Source: a virus. Taken from it: a stretch of DNA of 30,635 bases. Each line of letters starts with the position of its first letter. Position 1 is the first letter of the stretch. This document shows, piece by piece, positions 17,419 through 26,254 of this stretch. The translations under genes and the position numbers were made by a program. The stretch lies in the IMG/VR virus record IMGVR_UViG_3300037069_001433, positions 1 through 30,635 of that record; one strand, written 5' to 3'. Below the pieces are notes generated by a model, which did no database searches, had not been told where the DNA came from, and was given only the letters and a program-made list of their open reading frames with translations.

Positions 17419-19505
17419 TAGCTGCCTGGCACTGGAACTGAATTGCTAGCAGCTCCACCTGTAGCGATAGAAACATTACCGTTAGCCTGGAAGCTCAACA
17501 ACTGAAGAAGCTCCTTAGATGGAGTGATGATGACTGTTCCGCTTGTCTTATCTGCTTTCTTCTTCTGAGATGCATTGAAGGCATCGACACTCATCCCTCT
17601 ATCGGTATCAAGACCAGACTTCTTCGTTGTTTGCCCCCTAGATGCTTGATAATTAGTAGTATCAGTTCCTACATAGTTAGTTTCAGCTTCTCCACCCAAA
17701 GCCTGAGATATAGTTTGACCAACATTGTTTCCATCAGCCATAGTTGCAGTGCCCTTGGCAATCTGATCCGTATAATCCTTAGCAGCCTCCTCTATAGAGA
17801 CAACCCTTGCGCCACCAGCAGAATTAACGATTACATGCTGTCCCTTCAGTTGAGAAAGAGCATCATCAACAACAGGATTAAGCCCCTTAGAAGATCCAGA
17901 TCTAGATCCCCAACTGCCACCACTCTTGCTAGCAGATCCTCCAGCCACACCGAGCTTAGGAACTTTAGAAAGATTCTGTTGCTTCTGCTTCATCAATTCG
18001 CTATGTTGTCCAACTAGATTTCCGAACTGACCAAGATAAGTCTGGATAAGAAGAGTAACGGCTTGATCTGGGTTCAATCCTGTTTGACCAAGCCTACCGA
18101 AAGCGGCAACAATTTCATCAGCATTAACCATTGGTAGGATTCGAGGGGTAATCTGAGCAGCAACGATATCTGGGTTGGATTTTATGGTATTCCTACCTCC
18201 AGGAATACCGGATACGGCAGAATCTATAGCTGCCCTCACTTGAGGAGTCAAGAATCTGCTGGTTACCTGAGCAACCAACGTATCGTTAGCTCTCAGAGCA
18301 TTGGTAGATCCACTTAGAATATCTGATCTGAATGCACTCATAGATTCACCGGGACCATTAAGTCCACCGGATAGTTGAGAAAGTTGAGCTATTCCACCTT
18401 GAGTCGTGTATAGCTGGGTGAAGTTCAATCCCTGCATTGAACGACCGAGACCTACTTGTTGAGTAGAGATAGCAGATGCGATTCCGGCAGCTCCTATACC
18501 AGGGTTAGCGGCAGAGATAGCCGAGTAGTTGCCACTAAACACTTGACGAGCCGCAACGGCACTCTGACCGGTTTCTTTAGCTGCCGAGGTAACTGACTTG
18601 AGGCCGTCCGTTAAACCCTTCAGGGACATGTTCAAGCTCTTAGATGCTGAATCTATTAACTGCAATGACTCAGCTACTCCCATACCCATCGACTTGTAAT
18701 TAGATGAGATGAAGTCAAGATCGGTACCTCTTTGTCTCCCCTGAACTCCGAGCTTAGAAACCCCTTTAAATGCCTCCTCAGACTGCGAACCGGTTAATCC
18801 TCCAGAGAATAATTGACCAAGCCTGAAACCTTCACCTTGGAATCTCTGCCCCATTCCGGCAAGATTACTTCCACCATAGATAGCCTGATATTGAGAGTTT
18901 GCTTGACGTTGCTTTCCGAATTGAACAAAGCCCTCATGAATAGCCTCTGCACCGACAAGCGCTGGACCTAAATAAGGAACAGCTCTTGCTCCCTGAAGAA
19001 GATTAGAGCTAGCGAATCCACTGATTATCTTTGATGATGCGCCTCTTCTTGTTGCAGATCGAACTTCGTCTGCTAATCCATCTTCGCCTAATGCTCTTTT
19101 TACTGTAGTGCCATCAGGATTATATTGGTTATACCCGGTATGATTACCATTTCTGTCATATACCGGTTCAAATTCAGGGCCACTGTTGACTCCAACTTTA
19201 TTATGAAGTTGGTTAGCAACCATAGTTCTTAATCCATGGATGCCTCTACCATGAGTATCTGTCGTTGGGTCTGATCCATGTCGAGGTCTTCTAGTTTGGT
19301 TATCGGAGACAGTTGGTCTATTTCCATTCGGCTGTCCACCACCACGACGAGAACTAGGACCATTCTCTGAAACCGAATTACCCAGCGTAACAGAGAACAT
19401 GTCTGAGGCATTTTTGATGGATTCAGCGGCCTCTCGCATAGCTTGGGCAGCAGCAGATTGGTCGCGCAATAGGCTTTGCATGGCTGCATAAGGTCTTGCT
19501 GCCAT
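17418..19505 (-). CDS. Tape measure protein
   Basis: A 695-residue protein, Ala/Gly/Ser/Gln-rich, placed right after the frameshifted chaperone pair, which is the standard place of the tape measure gene. The N-terminus is helical (QSLLRDQSAAAQAMREAAES), then a Gly/Pro/Arg-rich low-complexity stretch at about 50-105. A long region of short helices and glycine breaks runs to about 530, followed by a Ser/Gly linker and a C-terminal domain. It lacks a clear peptidase motif. Using about 1.5 angstrom per residue, the length suggests a tail near 100 nm. AAGGAG precedes the ATG by 8 bases. The tape measure call rests on composition, size and position. Confidence 0.87.
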   Translation of the reverse strand: MAARPYAAMQSLLRDQSAAAQAMREAAESIKNASDMFSVTLGNSVSENGPSSRRGGGQPNGNRPTVSDNQTRRPRHGSDPTTDTHGRGIHGLRTMVANQLHNKVGVNSGPEFEPVYDRNGNHTGYNQYNPDGTTVKRALGEDGLADEVRSATRRGASSKIISGFASSNLLQGARAVPYLGPALVGAEAIHEGFVQFGKQRQANSQYQAIYGGSNLAGMGQRFQGEGFRLGQLFSGGLTGSQSEEAFKGVSKLGVQGRQRGTDLDFISSNYKSMGMGVAESLQLIDSASKSLNMSLKGLTDGLKSVTSAAKETGQSAVAARQVFSGNYSAISAANPGIGAAGIASAISTQQVGLGRSMQGLNFTQLYTTQGGIAQLSQLSGGLNGPGESMSAFRSDILSGSTNALRANDTLVAQVTSRFLTPQVRAAIDSAVSGIPGGRNTIKSNPDIVAAQITPRILPMVNADEIVAAFGRLGQTGLNPDQAVTLLIQTYLGQFGNLVGQHSELMKQKQQNLSKVPKLGVAGGSASKSGGSWGSRSGSSKGLNPVVDDALSQLKGQHVIVNSAGGARVVSIEEAAKDYTDQIAKGTATMADGNNVGQTISQALGGEAETNYVGTDTTNYQASRGQTTKKSGLDTDRGMSVDAFNASQKKKADKTSGTVIITPSKELLQLLSFQANGNVSIATGGAASNSVPVPGS

Positions 19506-19515
19506 CCTTTACTCC

Positions 19516-20468
19516 TTAAACCCATTCATCATAATAGACATCATCAAGAGAAGTTTCTGAACTAGCTGCTCTAGCCATCATCTCCGCTATCTCTTCTTCT
19601 GCCTTCTTAGGATCAAATTGGGCATTAGAGAAATCGTATTTGGTATTGATTGGATCACCATGGGAATCGACTTCAGCGGGTAATTCTGCATCATCATTTG
19701 TTTCTACCTTGGCAAAAATTTCAGGGAAGAGTAGGTCAACATCGTATTGACCAGATGCAAGCATAGAAAGGCGCAGTTGCCTATCTTGCTCTTTGATTTC
19801 CTTTAGTTTATCCAGTAATTGCAATATAGAAATTGCGTAGTATTGAAGTTGAGATATATGGTAGCCAACTAAACATCCCTGTCTTTCGGCCAGACGGAGT
19901 TGGATTTGCACCCACTTATCTAGTTCTCCAGTCTGACCTAGGATTCCCCCAGGCGTTCCAGTTCCGTAATCGCTTGATTGACCTTTGAATCTAACAGTAA
20001 ACACTGTTCATAGACTCTTGAGATAACAGGACCTTTAAGGTTTTCAATAACCCAAGAAAACCTATCTGTCAGACCAGTAGATGCCGGACCGATAGGTTGA
20101 GGTAGATCTGATCCATCTACTTGATGTAGATATGCAGCAACAGTAATAGCAGCCCATCCAATTTCGGAAGAGATAGTATTCAAGTACTTCTTATGTAGTA
20201 TTCCAGTTTCTAATCTCTCATTCTGAGATGGTGTTACCAACCTGAATTTATGACCAAGAATAGCTACTGTTTCTTCAAGATGACCTAAGAATAGAAGACC
20301 TGTAAATGGGTCTCTAAATCGTTTATCAAATGAAGAAAGTTCATCTCCACCCGGAGTGAGTTCTTGAACCTCCTCTAATTCTACTTCCCTTTCAGGTAAG
20401 GTAAAAGAAGGCCCTAGTAATAAATCCTCTTGAGCAATAGGTTGAAGATCCTCATCTTCTGATAACAA
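19516..20468 (-). CDS. Tail assembly chaperone, -1 frameshift fusion (GT-type)
   Basis: The downstream frame (open 20004 to 19516) has no good start of its own: the first in-frame codon choice is a GTG deep inside the upstream gene with no Shine-Dalgarno. If ribosomes slip -1 at GGGGGAA, the upstream 174 residues (to LERLG) continue as GILGQTGELDKW for 143 residues, giving a fusion of about 317 residues. The C-terminal part is helical with LQLLDKLKEIKEQDRQLRL and an acidic tail (KAEEEIAEMMARAAS). Such fusions coat and fold the tape measure protein before tail tube growth in lambda-like and many contractile phages. The fusion is well supported by overlap, slippery site and hairpin; it is not experimentally shown here. 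Confidence 0.85.
19888..19950 (-). promoter_or_regulatory. Programmed -1 frameshift site: slippery heptamer and hairpin
   Basis: On the minus strand the slippery run GGGGGAA is at 19950-19944 (zero-frame codons CTG GGG GAA). After a 5-base spacer, bases 19938-19926 pair with 19899-19888: a 12-bp stem with one bulged T (19930), one G-T wobble and a 26-base loop. The zero-frame stop TAG is at 19940-19938, between slip site and stem. Confidence 0.85.
19938..20468 (-). CDS. Tail assembly chaperone, short form (G-type)
   Basis: A 176-residue acidic protein made when no frameshift occurs. It sits between the tail tube and tape measure genes, as tail assembly chaperones do. The N-terminus is very acidic (LSEDEDLQPIAQED), with a mixed middle (RLVTPSQNERLETGILHKKY) and a helical C-terminus ending LERLGES. 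The start codon is TTG at 20468, supported by AAGGGG about 6 bases upstream; no ATG or GTG fits. A weak start codon here, with frameshifting at the end, would set the ratio of short to long chaperone. Family assignment rests on position and frameshift, not on sequence similarity. Confidence 0.85.
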   Translation of the reverse strand: MLSEDEDLQPIAQEDLLLGPSFTLPEREVELEEVQELTPGGDELSSFDKRFRDPFTGLLFLGHLEETVAILGHKFRLVTPSQNERLETGILHKKYLNTISSEIGWAAITVAAYLHQVDGSDLPQPIGPASTGLTDRFSWVIENLKGPVISRVYEQCLLLDSKVNQAITELERLGES

Positions 20469-20486
20469 TTAAATCCCCTTCTTGGA

Positions 20487-20978
20487 TTATAACTTCGTGC
20501 TGTGGGTGTATGCAACAACTATTCCTTTAGTCACTGCTAAAGCGCCCACAGTAATTGTATCATTATCAGAAATATCGACAACAACACAATTATGGTAAAT
20601 CTTTCCACGAGGACGACCAACTCCATTAGGTGGAGTGATAGTCGTTTGGCAGGTAACATAAGCAGGATTAGCAGCCAATGCCTCAAAGACATCGACAATG
20701 TTATTTGTGCCAGCTAATCCCTGTAGTTGATTCCAAACAGGGGCATTCCAAAGTTCTCGGATAGTGAGTTGAAGCGTTCCTCCCTGCAATACGCGAGAGG
20801 TTGCGATTTCTACAGGATGTCTAGCACCAATTGGCTGGATGAACTGGTATGGGGCGCCTGCATCACTGAAAGCCCTTTGTCCTGAGTCCTCAACCTGCTC
20901 AAGGAAAGCGATAGGCTTACCCTGATATTGGAATGAGCTATAGCCAGAACCGACAACACGAACCTGCTGGTTAGTCAT
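20487..20978 (-). CDS. Tail tube protein
   Basis: A 163-residue protein immediately after the sheath, the usual place of the tube protein in contractile-tailed phages. It is beta-rich: FQYQGKPIAFLEQVEDS, a central ATSRVLQGGTLQLTIRELW, and a C-terminal VDISDNDTITVGALAVTKG segment. Size and pattern fit tail tube monomers, which form hexameric rings inside the sheath. TGGGAG precedes the ATG. The single sheath-tube pair argues for a myovirus tail. Confidence 0.88.
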   Translation of the reverse strand: MTNQQVRVVGSGYSSFQYQGKPIAFLEQVEDSGQRAFSDAGAPYQFIQPIGARHPVEIATSRVLQGGTLQLTIRELWNAPVWNQLQGLAGTNNIVDVFEALAANPAYVTCQTTITPPNGVGRPRGKIYHNCVVVDISDNDTITVGALAVTKGIVVAYTHSTKL

Positions 20979-21000
20979 TAATTTCTCCCAAATTCATTTC

Positions 21001-22452
21001 TTATCCTGTTGCCGCTGCGGCGTCGGTTGAAGTTGTAATATTGCCAGTACTCAAATCAAGAGTGAACTTAACCGTAATGTAATTCAAAGGATAGGTAGGC
21101 CTATAAGAGAAAATACATTCAATAACTGTAGGGTCTCCAGTTGGAAGGAATTGCTGTCTTACGGCTACATTGTTGTAACCCTGAATTGTGTCACTACTCA
21201 ATGCGGTTTCCAAGGCACCCGTAATAATTCCTTTTACAGAAAGTGGTGTCGTTGCAGTAATTGGAGTACCGATCAAAGCTGCCTGGTCAAGTGACTGCTG
21301 TACCAAAGTGAATAGGGCATCCTGACATCTAACAATTGATAGTTCTCGATTGACAACGGAAGACATATCTGTGGTTACGCCATGTCTGAATACCAACTGT
21401 AGTTGCCTATTAGGTTCGATTACTGCTACACCCTTAGATGACCAGTAATCTCTGTTTGTCTTTGTCATAGATGACAATACCGAAGAGCTAATGCTAGAGA
21501 TTGAGCGTATCTGTCTACGAGTAAGACCTGTATTGATAGGCTGATTAGCTAGGAGCCCTGCTGCGGCTGCGGCTGCGTAACTTCCACCCAGTTGAATAGT
21601 GTTATTCAAAATAGAATTGAAGTAATTGAATTGGTTAGGCCACATCAATGAAACACGACGATAGACGAACATAGAAGAAACGATATCTGGAGTCACAGAG
21701 CTACTAAACGTCTCTGGTAGCCCGACTAATGCAACTCGGGGGAATCCCGCTACATCTGTGTTCTGGAGATGCTGAACCAACCCTGATACGTAAGGAGAGA
21801 ATGCTGTGTCATCAGCGATAGTTCCCGAGTCAAAAACAGGAACAATGAGATCGATATCGAAATTGTTTGCGGTTAATCCGTATGCAGAATTAAACTGATC
21901 TGAAAGTGATCCCAATCCATTGAGAGTAACTGTATAGATCTGATTAGCACCATTTTCAAAGGCAATTTGTGCAGCCAACGAAATAGGAGACTGGACCTCT
22001 CCAGTTGTTGGATTGAATGGGTTTCCGTATACGTTGATGAGGGACGCAAAATCTCCGAACTGGTTAAGGCCAAAGTAATTTGCATTAGCATAGTTGTAGG
22101 TGACTGTGATAGGAACTCCCGCAGGGAGTGTTCCTGAGCTAACGATAGAAAGGGTAGTGGTTGAATCAGGTTGAGAAGAATCGGTAGCTGACTTGGTATA
22201 GTCGGTAGTCAGAGCATACGTCGTAGATCCATTGGAAACTACAATAGAATTCTGCTGAATCCCCTGTTGTAGAAGGGTGATCGTTGAGGTATTATTAGGG
22301 AAAGTAATTTTCTCGGAGAAGGTTTGGTAACCTAGACCTGGGCCGATTAAGCACACGACTGTAGGAGAGACGCCTACAGCACCGGATACTGAACTTGTAT
22401 CGGCACTTACATAGACGCCAGGAGATACGTACCCAGCTCTGAAATCAACCAT
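21001..22452 (-). CDS. Tail sheath protein
   Basis: A 483-residue contractile tail sheath. The N-terminal YVSPGVYVS at 8-16 is the common sheath opening. The core has AAAAAAGLLANQPINTGLT, then a DYWSSKGVAVIEP segment, and the C-terminal domain has VNRELSIVRCQDALFTLVQQ and ends in strands. Residues about 48-122 are an extra beta module, inserted after the first strands, that is shared with the 1640-aa fibre protein. In other sheaths, such insertions lie on the outer surface. The gene is followed after 22 bases by the tail tube. It is preceded by AGAGAGG, 9 bases from the ATG, and a 79-base gap without a gene. This gene identifies the phage as contractile. Confidence 0.95.
   Translation of the reverse strand: MVDFRAGYVSPGVYVSADTSSVSGAVGVSPTVVCLIGPGLGYQTFSEKITFPNNTSTITLLQQGIQQNSIVVSNGSTTYALTTDYTKSATDSSQPDSTTTLSIVSSGTLPAGVPITVTYNYANANYFGLNQFGDFASLINVYGNPFNPTTGEVQSPISLAAQIAFENGANQIYTVTLNGLGSLSDQFNSAYGLTANNFDIDLIVPVFDSGTIADDTAFSPYVSGLVQHLQNTDVAGFPRVALVGLPETFSSSVTPDIVSSMFVYRRVSLMWPNQFNYFNSILNNTIQLGGSYAAAAAAGLLANQPINTGLTRRQIRSISSISSSVLSSMTKTNRDYWSSKGVAVIEPNRQLQLVFRHGVTTDMSSVVNRELSIVRCQDALFTLVQQSLDQAALIGTPITATTPLSVKGIITGALETALSSDTIQGYNNVAVRQQFLPTGDPTVIECIFSYRPTYPLNYITVKFTLDLSTGNITTSTDAAAATG
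22087..22314 (-). other. Shared beta module within the sheath gene
   Basis: Encodes sheath residues about 48-122. It has QQGIQQNSI, Y.LTTDY..SAT, STTTLSIVS and VTYNYA, the same series as fibre residues about 855-935. See the finding on the shared module. Confidence 0.75.
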
Positions 22453-22531
22453 TTAAGTCTTTACCTCTCTAAGAAAGCTTCAGCCGTTACTTAGCTGCCA
22501 CAAGGAACCCTTTGACAGGTCTAGATAGATC

Positions 22532-23194
22532 TTAATGCCAGCTACTAGGATCGAAAGGAACTCCTGAACCATTTCCCACTATATCTGGGAAATCGGGAAC
22601 AGGTTCTCCATCTCTGTAACCCTCCACCTGAATCTCAGAGAGCAATACCAAATTGCTAGTTGAGGGATCAGAGACGAATTCACCGATTACGTCAGCAGAA
22701 AGTGTCTTTTCATAGATGGTTTCATCTGTTGAACCCCAAGGGGTTCCGGGTGAAGCTGCATCACCCGAGGGTTGAAGGACATCGTATTGAACGTTGATCC
22801 CTAAGAAATCGTTGTTTTCCATAATTGCCTTGAAGGTAGATGCATTCGTTTGATCTACACTAGCAAATGCCAATACGCGGACCATCTCATCGTAAAGTCG
22901 ATCTCTTTCGAATGAACTAAAGGCTGCGACAGTGAAGGACAACGAACCAGAGAATCTCCATCTGGTTACCTCATGTGAACCAGATGAATCAATCACAATT
23001 TCTCTATGATCAATACCCGCCCTCTCAAGAGGACCGGTATCTTCATAGTTTATCCAAACACCAGGGTAGGCTTGAGGGGTATCTGGATATTCGATGCTTA
23101 CATGTAGGTTCCTCATATCCGGCTCCGGGTATTCAGGACCAAAAGTTTTCCTTAATGCCTCGACAACAGCACTCTTAAGGGCAGTTAAATACAT
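22532..23194 (-). CDS. Tail terminator / completion protein candidate
   Basis: A 220-residue protein just before the sheath, where neck and tail terminator proteins lie. The start MYLTALKSAVVEALRKTFGP, then SIEYPDTPQAYPGVWINYED, resembles tail terminator openings with an N-terminal helix and a strand of the type seen in the gpU family. The central part (RWRFSGSLSFTVAAFSSFER) and later strands fit an alpha/beta fold. CTGGAGAGACC precedes the ATG. A role in closing the tail at the neck is inferred. Confidence 0.75.
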   Translation of the reverse strand: MYLTALKSAVVEALRKTFGPEYPEPDMRNLHVSIEYPDTPQAYPGVWINYEDTGPLERAGIDHREIVIDSSGSHEVTRWRFSGSLSFTVAAFSSFERDRLYDEMVRVLAFASVDQTNASTFKAIMENNDFLGINVQYDVLQPSGDAASPGTPWGSTDETIYEKTLSADVIGEFVSDPSTSNLVLLSEIQVEGYRDGEPVPDFPDIVGNGSGVPFDPSSWH

Positions 23195-23206
23195 GGTCTC
23201 TCCAGA

Positions 23207-23863
23207 TTATGACTTTGTTGAAATTGGATATGTTGCGGCATCGATAAGCAAAACTTCTGAGGAAAGGATTCCCCACATATCAGCCGTATCTTCCATAGCT
23301 TCATTGAGATATTGCCTACCCTCTATTCCTGGGTGTCGCCATCTGACTCCCACATTACCTGCTGCAATTCTTCCTCCACTTCCGCGAGGATTACCTATAC
23401 GGCCAGGGGCTCCAGGGAATGATCTAGGTACTGAGGTAATCTTCCCATTACGAACTACATTCTTTCTTTCCCCCTTATTAGATGCTTTCCTGAAGATAAG
23501 GGTTTGTCTTCTTCCATCTACAGTGATACGAGTCTTGGCTTTCTTGTTCTCTTTCGCCAGTTTGCCGTCCTCATCAGAGACCCACATAGGGATCACCCTT
23601 CCGGCTAACGAATTCATTGTGAAAGGTCTAGTACCCCTTTCAAGGAACCAAACCTTCTTATCCGGGAAATAGATACCAAAGAAGTTATTGCCGAACACGG
23701 GAGTTAAAGTTTGGGATAAGGCTCCCGTAATCTTAGGCATTCGATCCTTAGCAGCTTGCACCGCTGCATTAGCTAGCATCTCCGTATAAGTGATGTCATG
23801 AGTATCATCCAACATCATGATCATCCTGTCAGGAGCGGTAGTCATCATTCTTTCGGGAATCAT
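23207..23863 (-). CDS. Neck / tail completion protein, HK97 gp10-like
   Basis: A 218-residue protein with the family pattern of HK97 gp10-like neck or tail completion proteins: an N-terminal helix (NAAVQAAKDRMPKITGALSQ), then FLERGTRPFTMN, a basic middle region, and a late RWRHPGIEGRQYLNEAM helix. The HPG motif near the C-terminus is common in this family. It probably joins head and tail. It starts in a TAATG overlap with the 770-aa gene. The middle (about 90-150) is unusually rich in Lys and Arg. Confidence 0.82.
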   Translation of the reverse strand: MIPERMMTTAPDRMIMMLDDTHDITYTEMLANAAVQAAKDRMPKITGALSQTLTPVFGNNFFGIYFPDKKVWFLERGTRPFTMNSLAGRVIPMWVSDEDGKLAKENKKAKTRITVDGRRQTLIFRKASNKGERKNVVRNGKITSVPRSFPGAPGRIGNPRGSGGRIAAGNVGVRWRHPGIEGRQYLNEAMEDTADMWGILSSEVLLIDAATYPISTKS

Positions 23864-26175
23864 TATATTTTTGGTCCTCCTTGATCAGGGTATGGAGTAG
23901 GAATACCCTCTCTTACTCTTTCTGGAAGCGTATTTCCCCATGTCAATGGATATGATATCGTAGAAGGGGTAATTGAATAGTCGGGGATCAAGGGTGCACC
24001 TATGAAAGGGGTCCATCCGCTTATTGATACTGTAGATTTAATTATGAATGGAATGATATTCAATAGTCCTTGACCGGACATGAGAACAGCAGCTCGGATT
24101 ATTGTTTGAATGATTCCGAATATTGCTACCGTTCCAATTCCTGCCATCATTATTTGGCTAGAAATCGTTCCTCTTCCTGAAACTCCGGTTATTGAATTTC
24201 CAGACATTGTGATTTGCCCAATTGCAACCCTAAGCCCAATTACCACCAAGGTTGAGATTGCATTCATCAAGATAGCATTGGAATTTACATCTAATCCAGA
24301 TATGGAGAGTACTCCACTACCCAACATAGCTATAACGCCAGAGTGGGAGATCAGATTAAGAACGACCAGAGAGCTTGATCCGGTCATAGCTACTGAGGCA
24401 GCCTTCACGATCAAAACGGAAGAGATGGATAGAGATGATGCACCAGCCACTAAAACTGCCCCAGATTTGATCTGAGAGCCACCTACGGCCACTGTTGAGG
24501 TACCTGTCATCGTCACTGAGCTAGATTGAATTCCTGAAATAGCTACGACCAGTACACCAGAACCGATAAATGATTCTGTGCCTGATGAGATTGTTGAAAA
24601 TCCAGATACTGTTGATGTGCTCGATCCGACCATAGCGATAGTAGCGATATGGGTAATTTGACCGGCTAATGTCATTATGCCGGAACCCGCTAGAGAAATA
24701 GTCGAAGAGATAAGCAAAGATCCCAGAACAGCCACGGTTCCTGAGCCCGCCATTGCGAGTATCCCGATTACTGTGTGGGAGGCAAGGATCGTTGTCGTAC
24801 CCAATCCAGCCATCGCCAATGCACCCGAGATCGTCTTTAGACCTACAACGACTAGCGTGCTCGACCCCACCATAGCAAAAGCATTCGAATCCTGTAGGAA
24901 TCCGGTAACGATAAGATTTCCGGAACCTGTCATAGCTACGACAGATGATATCGATTGAAATCCTGTAGAAGTCATTATTCCGGTTCCGACCATCGCTACT
25001 GAAGCAACTGCGCCTGAAGTGCCCACAATGCTTGTGACACCAGAGGCAACCATTGTCACTATGCCAGACTCAGTTACTAGTCCAGTAATTGCCAGTATCG
25101 AAGAACCAGTCATCGCGACGGAACCAGAGACCGTCTTAGATCCAGATAGAACGATTGTGCCAGAACCCACCATGGAGACAGTAGATGGAATCGTATCTGC
25201 TGCTGAAACAGACATCGTTCCACTGTCGGCCATGGCTACTGTGCCTATAACAGAGTTTAGGGCGATGATGCCCGTAGTTCCAGAGCTAGTCATTACGACT
25301 GTTCCAGAAATCGTGTCTGTTCCGATAACGCCTGTGGTTGAGGTGCCAGCCATGGTCACTGCACTGGAATCAGTTAGATTTCCCGTAACACTAAGTGTTC
25401 CCGATCCATCCATTGAAATTCCGGCAGTATCTACAGGGGGTCCTACCTGCGAATCCGTAGCACGAAGAGTTGTCTGGAATCGACCAAGACGAAGCTGAGG
25501 TCCTCGACCGGGCGCATGAAGAGTCGATTGAGTAGCTGGACCAGGGGCTGCCTGAACTTCAACAAGACAGCAGACACCAACGGTACTTGTAGATGATCCG
25601 TAGGTTACATTATTTCCAGTAGCTGTAGATTGGATTCCCTCATAGCCGTCTCCATTTGTAGTATCAGAGAAAGATCCATTGGCTGTAGTATTAGCCAATA
25701 ATGTAGGGATGGTTGAGCTACTGAAGTTTGAAACTCCACCGCGCATGATGTTTCCAGGGCCAACACTGAGTGTTGCCTGAAGTGTTCCTGCACTTGTGCG
25801 CGTAACACCATTAGTTCTTGCAGAACTTTGAATGGGGTTTGCACCAAGGAAACACTCTGTTGTGAGCAGCCCACCTCCAGAGGTACCAGAGGTGACAGTA
25901 GAAGTAAGAGAGATTGTGCCTGGTGCAGTATCGTAATATCTACACCATACTTCAACACAGTTCGTGTTAGCGGCCGATTGACGACGAACAAGAGTGTACG
26001 TATTGGTTCCATCAGAAACAGTAGTATTTACGGCAACAGCCCCCGAAGAGACAATAACAGTAAGATACACAAAGGTTCTAGCCTGGGGGGCGAATGAAGC
26101 CGTTGACTTCGACGTACCGAAGGCAGTCGTTGTAACTATGGGTGGCTGATTCGCGGTATCATTGATGATCGCCAC
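23863..26175 (-). CDS. Virion adhesin-like protein with 20-residue repeats (770 aa)
   Basis: Residues 1-220 are a beta-sandwich domain with a FGTSKSTASFAPQARTFVYL opening, TVSDGTNTYTLVRR and VEVWCRYYDTAPGTISL, a type I recall from phage and bacterial surface proteins. After a Pro/Arg/Gln linker (about 220-253), residues 254-718 are about 23 copies of a 20-residue repeat with consensus x-M-x-G-S-G-T-L-x-V-x-G then six variable residues and S-G-x-V. A beta-solenoid or trimeric fibre shaft is likely. The last 45 residues are Pro-rich. The start is GTG with GAGGTAAACC upstream. It sits before the neck gene, so it could be a head- or neck-attached fibre. Function is inferred. Confidence 0.8.
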   Translation of the reverse strand: MAIINDTANQPPIVTTTAFGTSKSTASFAPQARTFVYLTVIVSSGAVAVNTTVSDGTNTYTLVRRQSAANTNCVEVWCRYYDTAPGTISLTSTVTSGTSGGGLLTTECFLGANPIQSSARTNGVTRTSAGTLQATLSVGPGNIMRGGVSNFSSSTIPTLLANTTANGSFSDTTNGDGYEGIQSTATGNNVTYGSSTSTVGVCCLVEVQAAPGPATQSTLHAPGRGPQLRLGRFQTTLRATDSQVGPPVDTAGISMDGSGTLSVTGNLTDSSAVTMAGTSTTGVIGTDTISGTVVMTSSGTTGIIALNSVIGTVAMADSGTMSVSAADTIPSTVSMVGSGTIVLSGSKTVSGSVAMTGSSILAITGLVTESGIVTMVASGVTSIVGTSGAVASVAMVGTGIMTSTGFQSISSVVAMTGSGNLIVTGFLQDSNAFAMVGSSTLVVVGLKTISGALAMAGLGTTTILASHTVIGILAMAGSGTVAVLGSLLISSTISLAGSGIMTLAGQITHIATIAMVGSSTSTVSGFSTISSGTESFIGSGVLVVAISGIQSSSVTMTGTSTVAVGGSQIKSGAVLVAGASSLSISSVLIVKAASVAMTGSSSLVVLNLISHSGVIAMLGSGVLSISGLDVNSNAILMNAISTLVVIGLRVAIGQITMSGNSITGVSGRGTISSQIMMAGIGTVAIFGIIQTIIRAAVLMSGQGLLNIIPFIIKSTVSISGWTPFIGAPLIPDYSITPSTISYPLTWGNTLPERVREGIPTPYPDQGGPKI
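24025..25416 (-). repeat. Tandem 60-bp/20-residue repeat array
   Basis: About 23 degenerate units plus a partial one. Nearly all are exactly 20 residues; a few are 21 or 22. The most constant positions are M at 2, G at 4, S/T-G/S at 5-6 and small-hydrophobic alternation at 8-12. At DNA level the repeats are diverged, so the array looks old and under selection for protein structure. Confidence 0.85.
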
Positions 26176-26254
26176 GGTTTACCTCACGGTTTAGGAATTG
26201 TTTAATTTCACCAATAAAACGTGAAGATATCGCAATCCGTTAGCATAATGAACT

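Noticed and set aside
22453-22531. Possible gene or terminator in the 79-base gap before the sheath
   Set aside because: No start-stop frame with a ribosome site and no stable hairpin with a T-run; it contains only the sheath ribosome site.
24110-25498. Several plus-strand open frames opposite the 20-residue repeats
   Set aside because: They are repeat shadows (Pro/Ile/Val/Thr-rich in the same period) with no independent support.
26176-26254. Short hairpin (TTCAC...GTGAA) in the gap before the 770-aa gene
   Set aside because: Only 5 bp with a 9-base loop and no T-run, so it is not a terminator.
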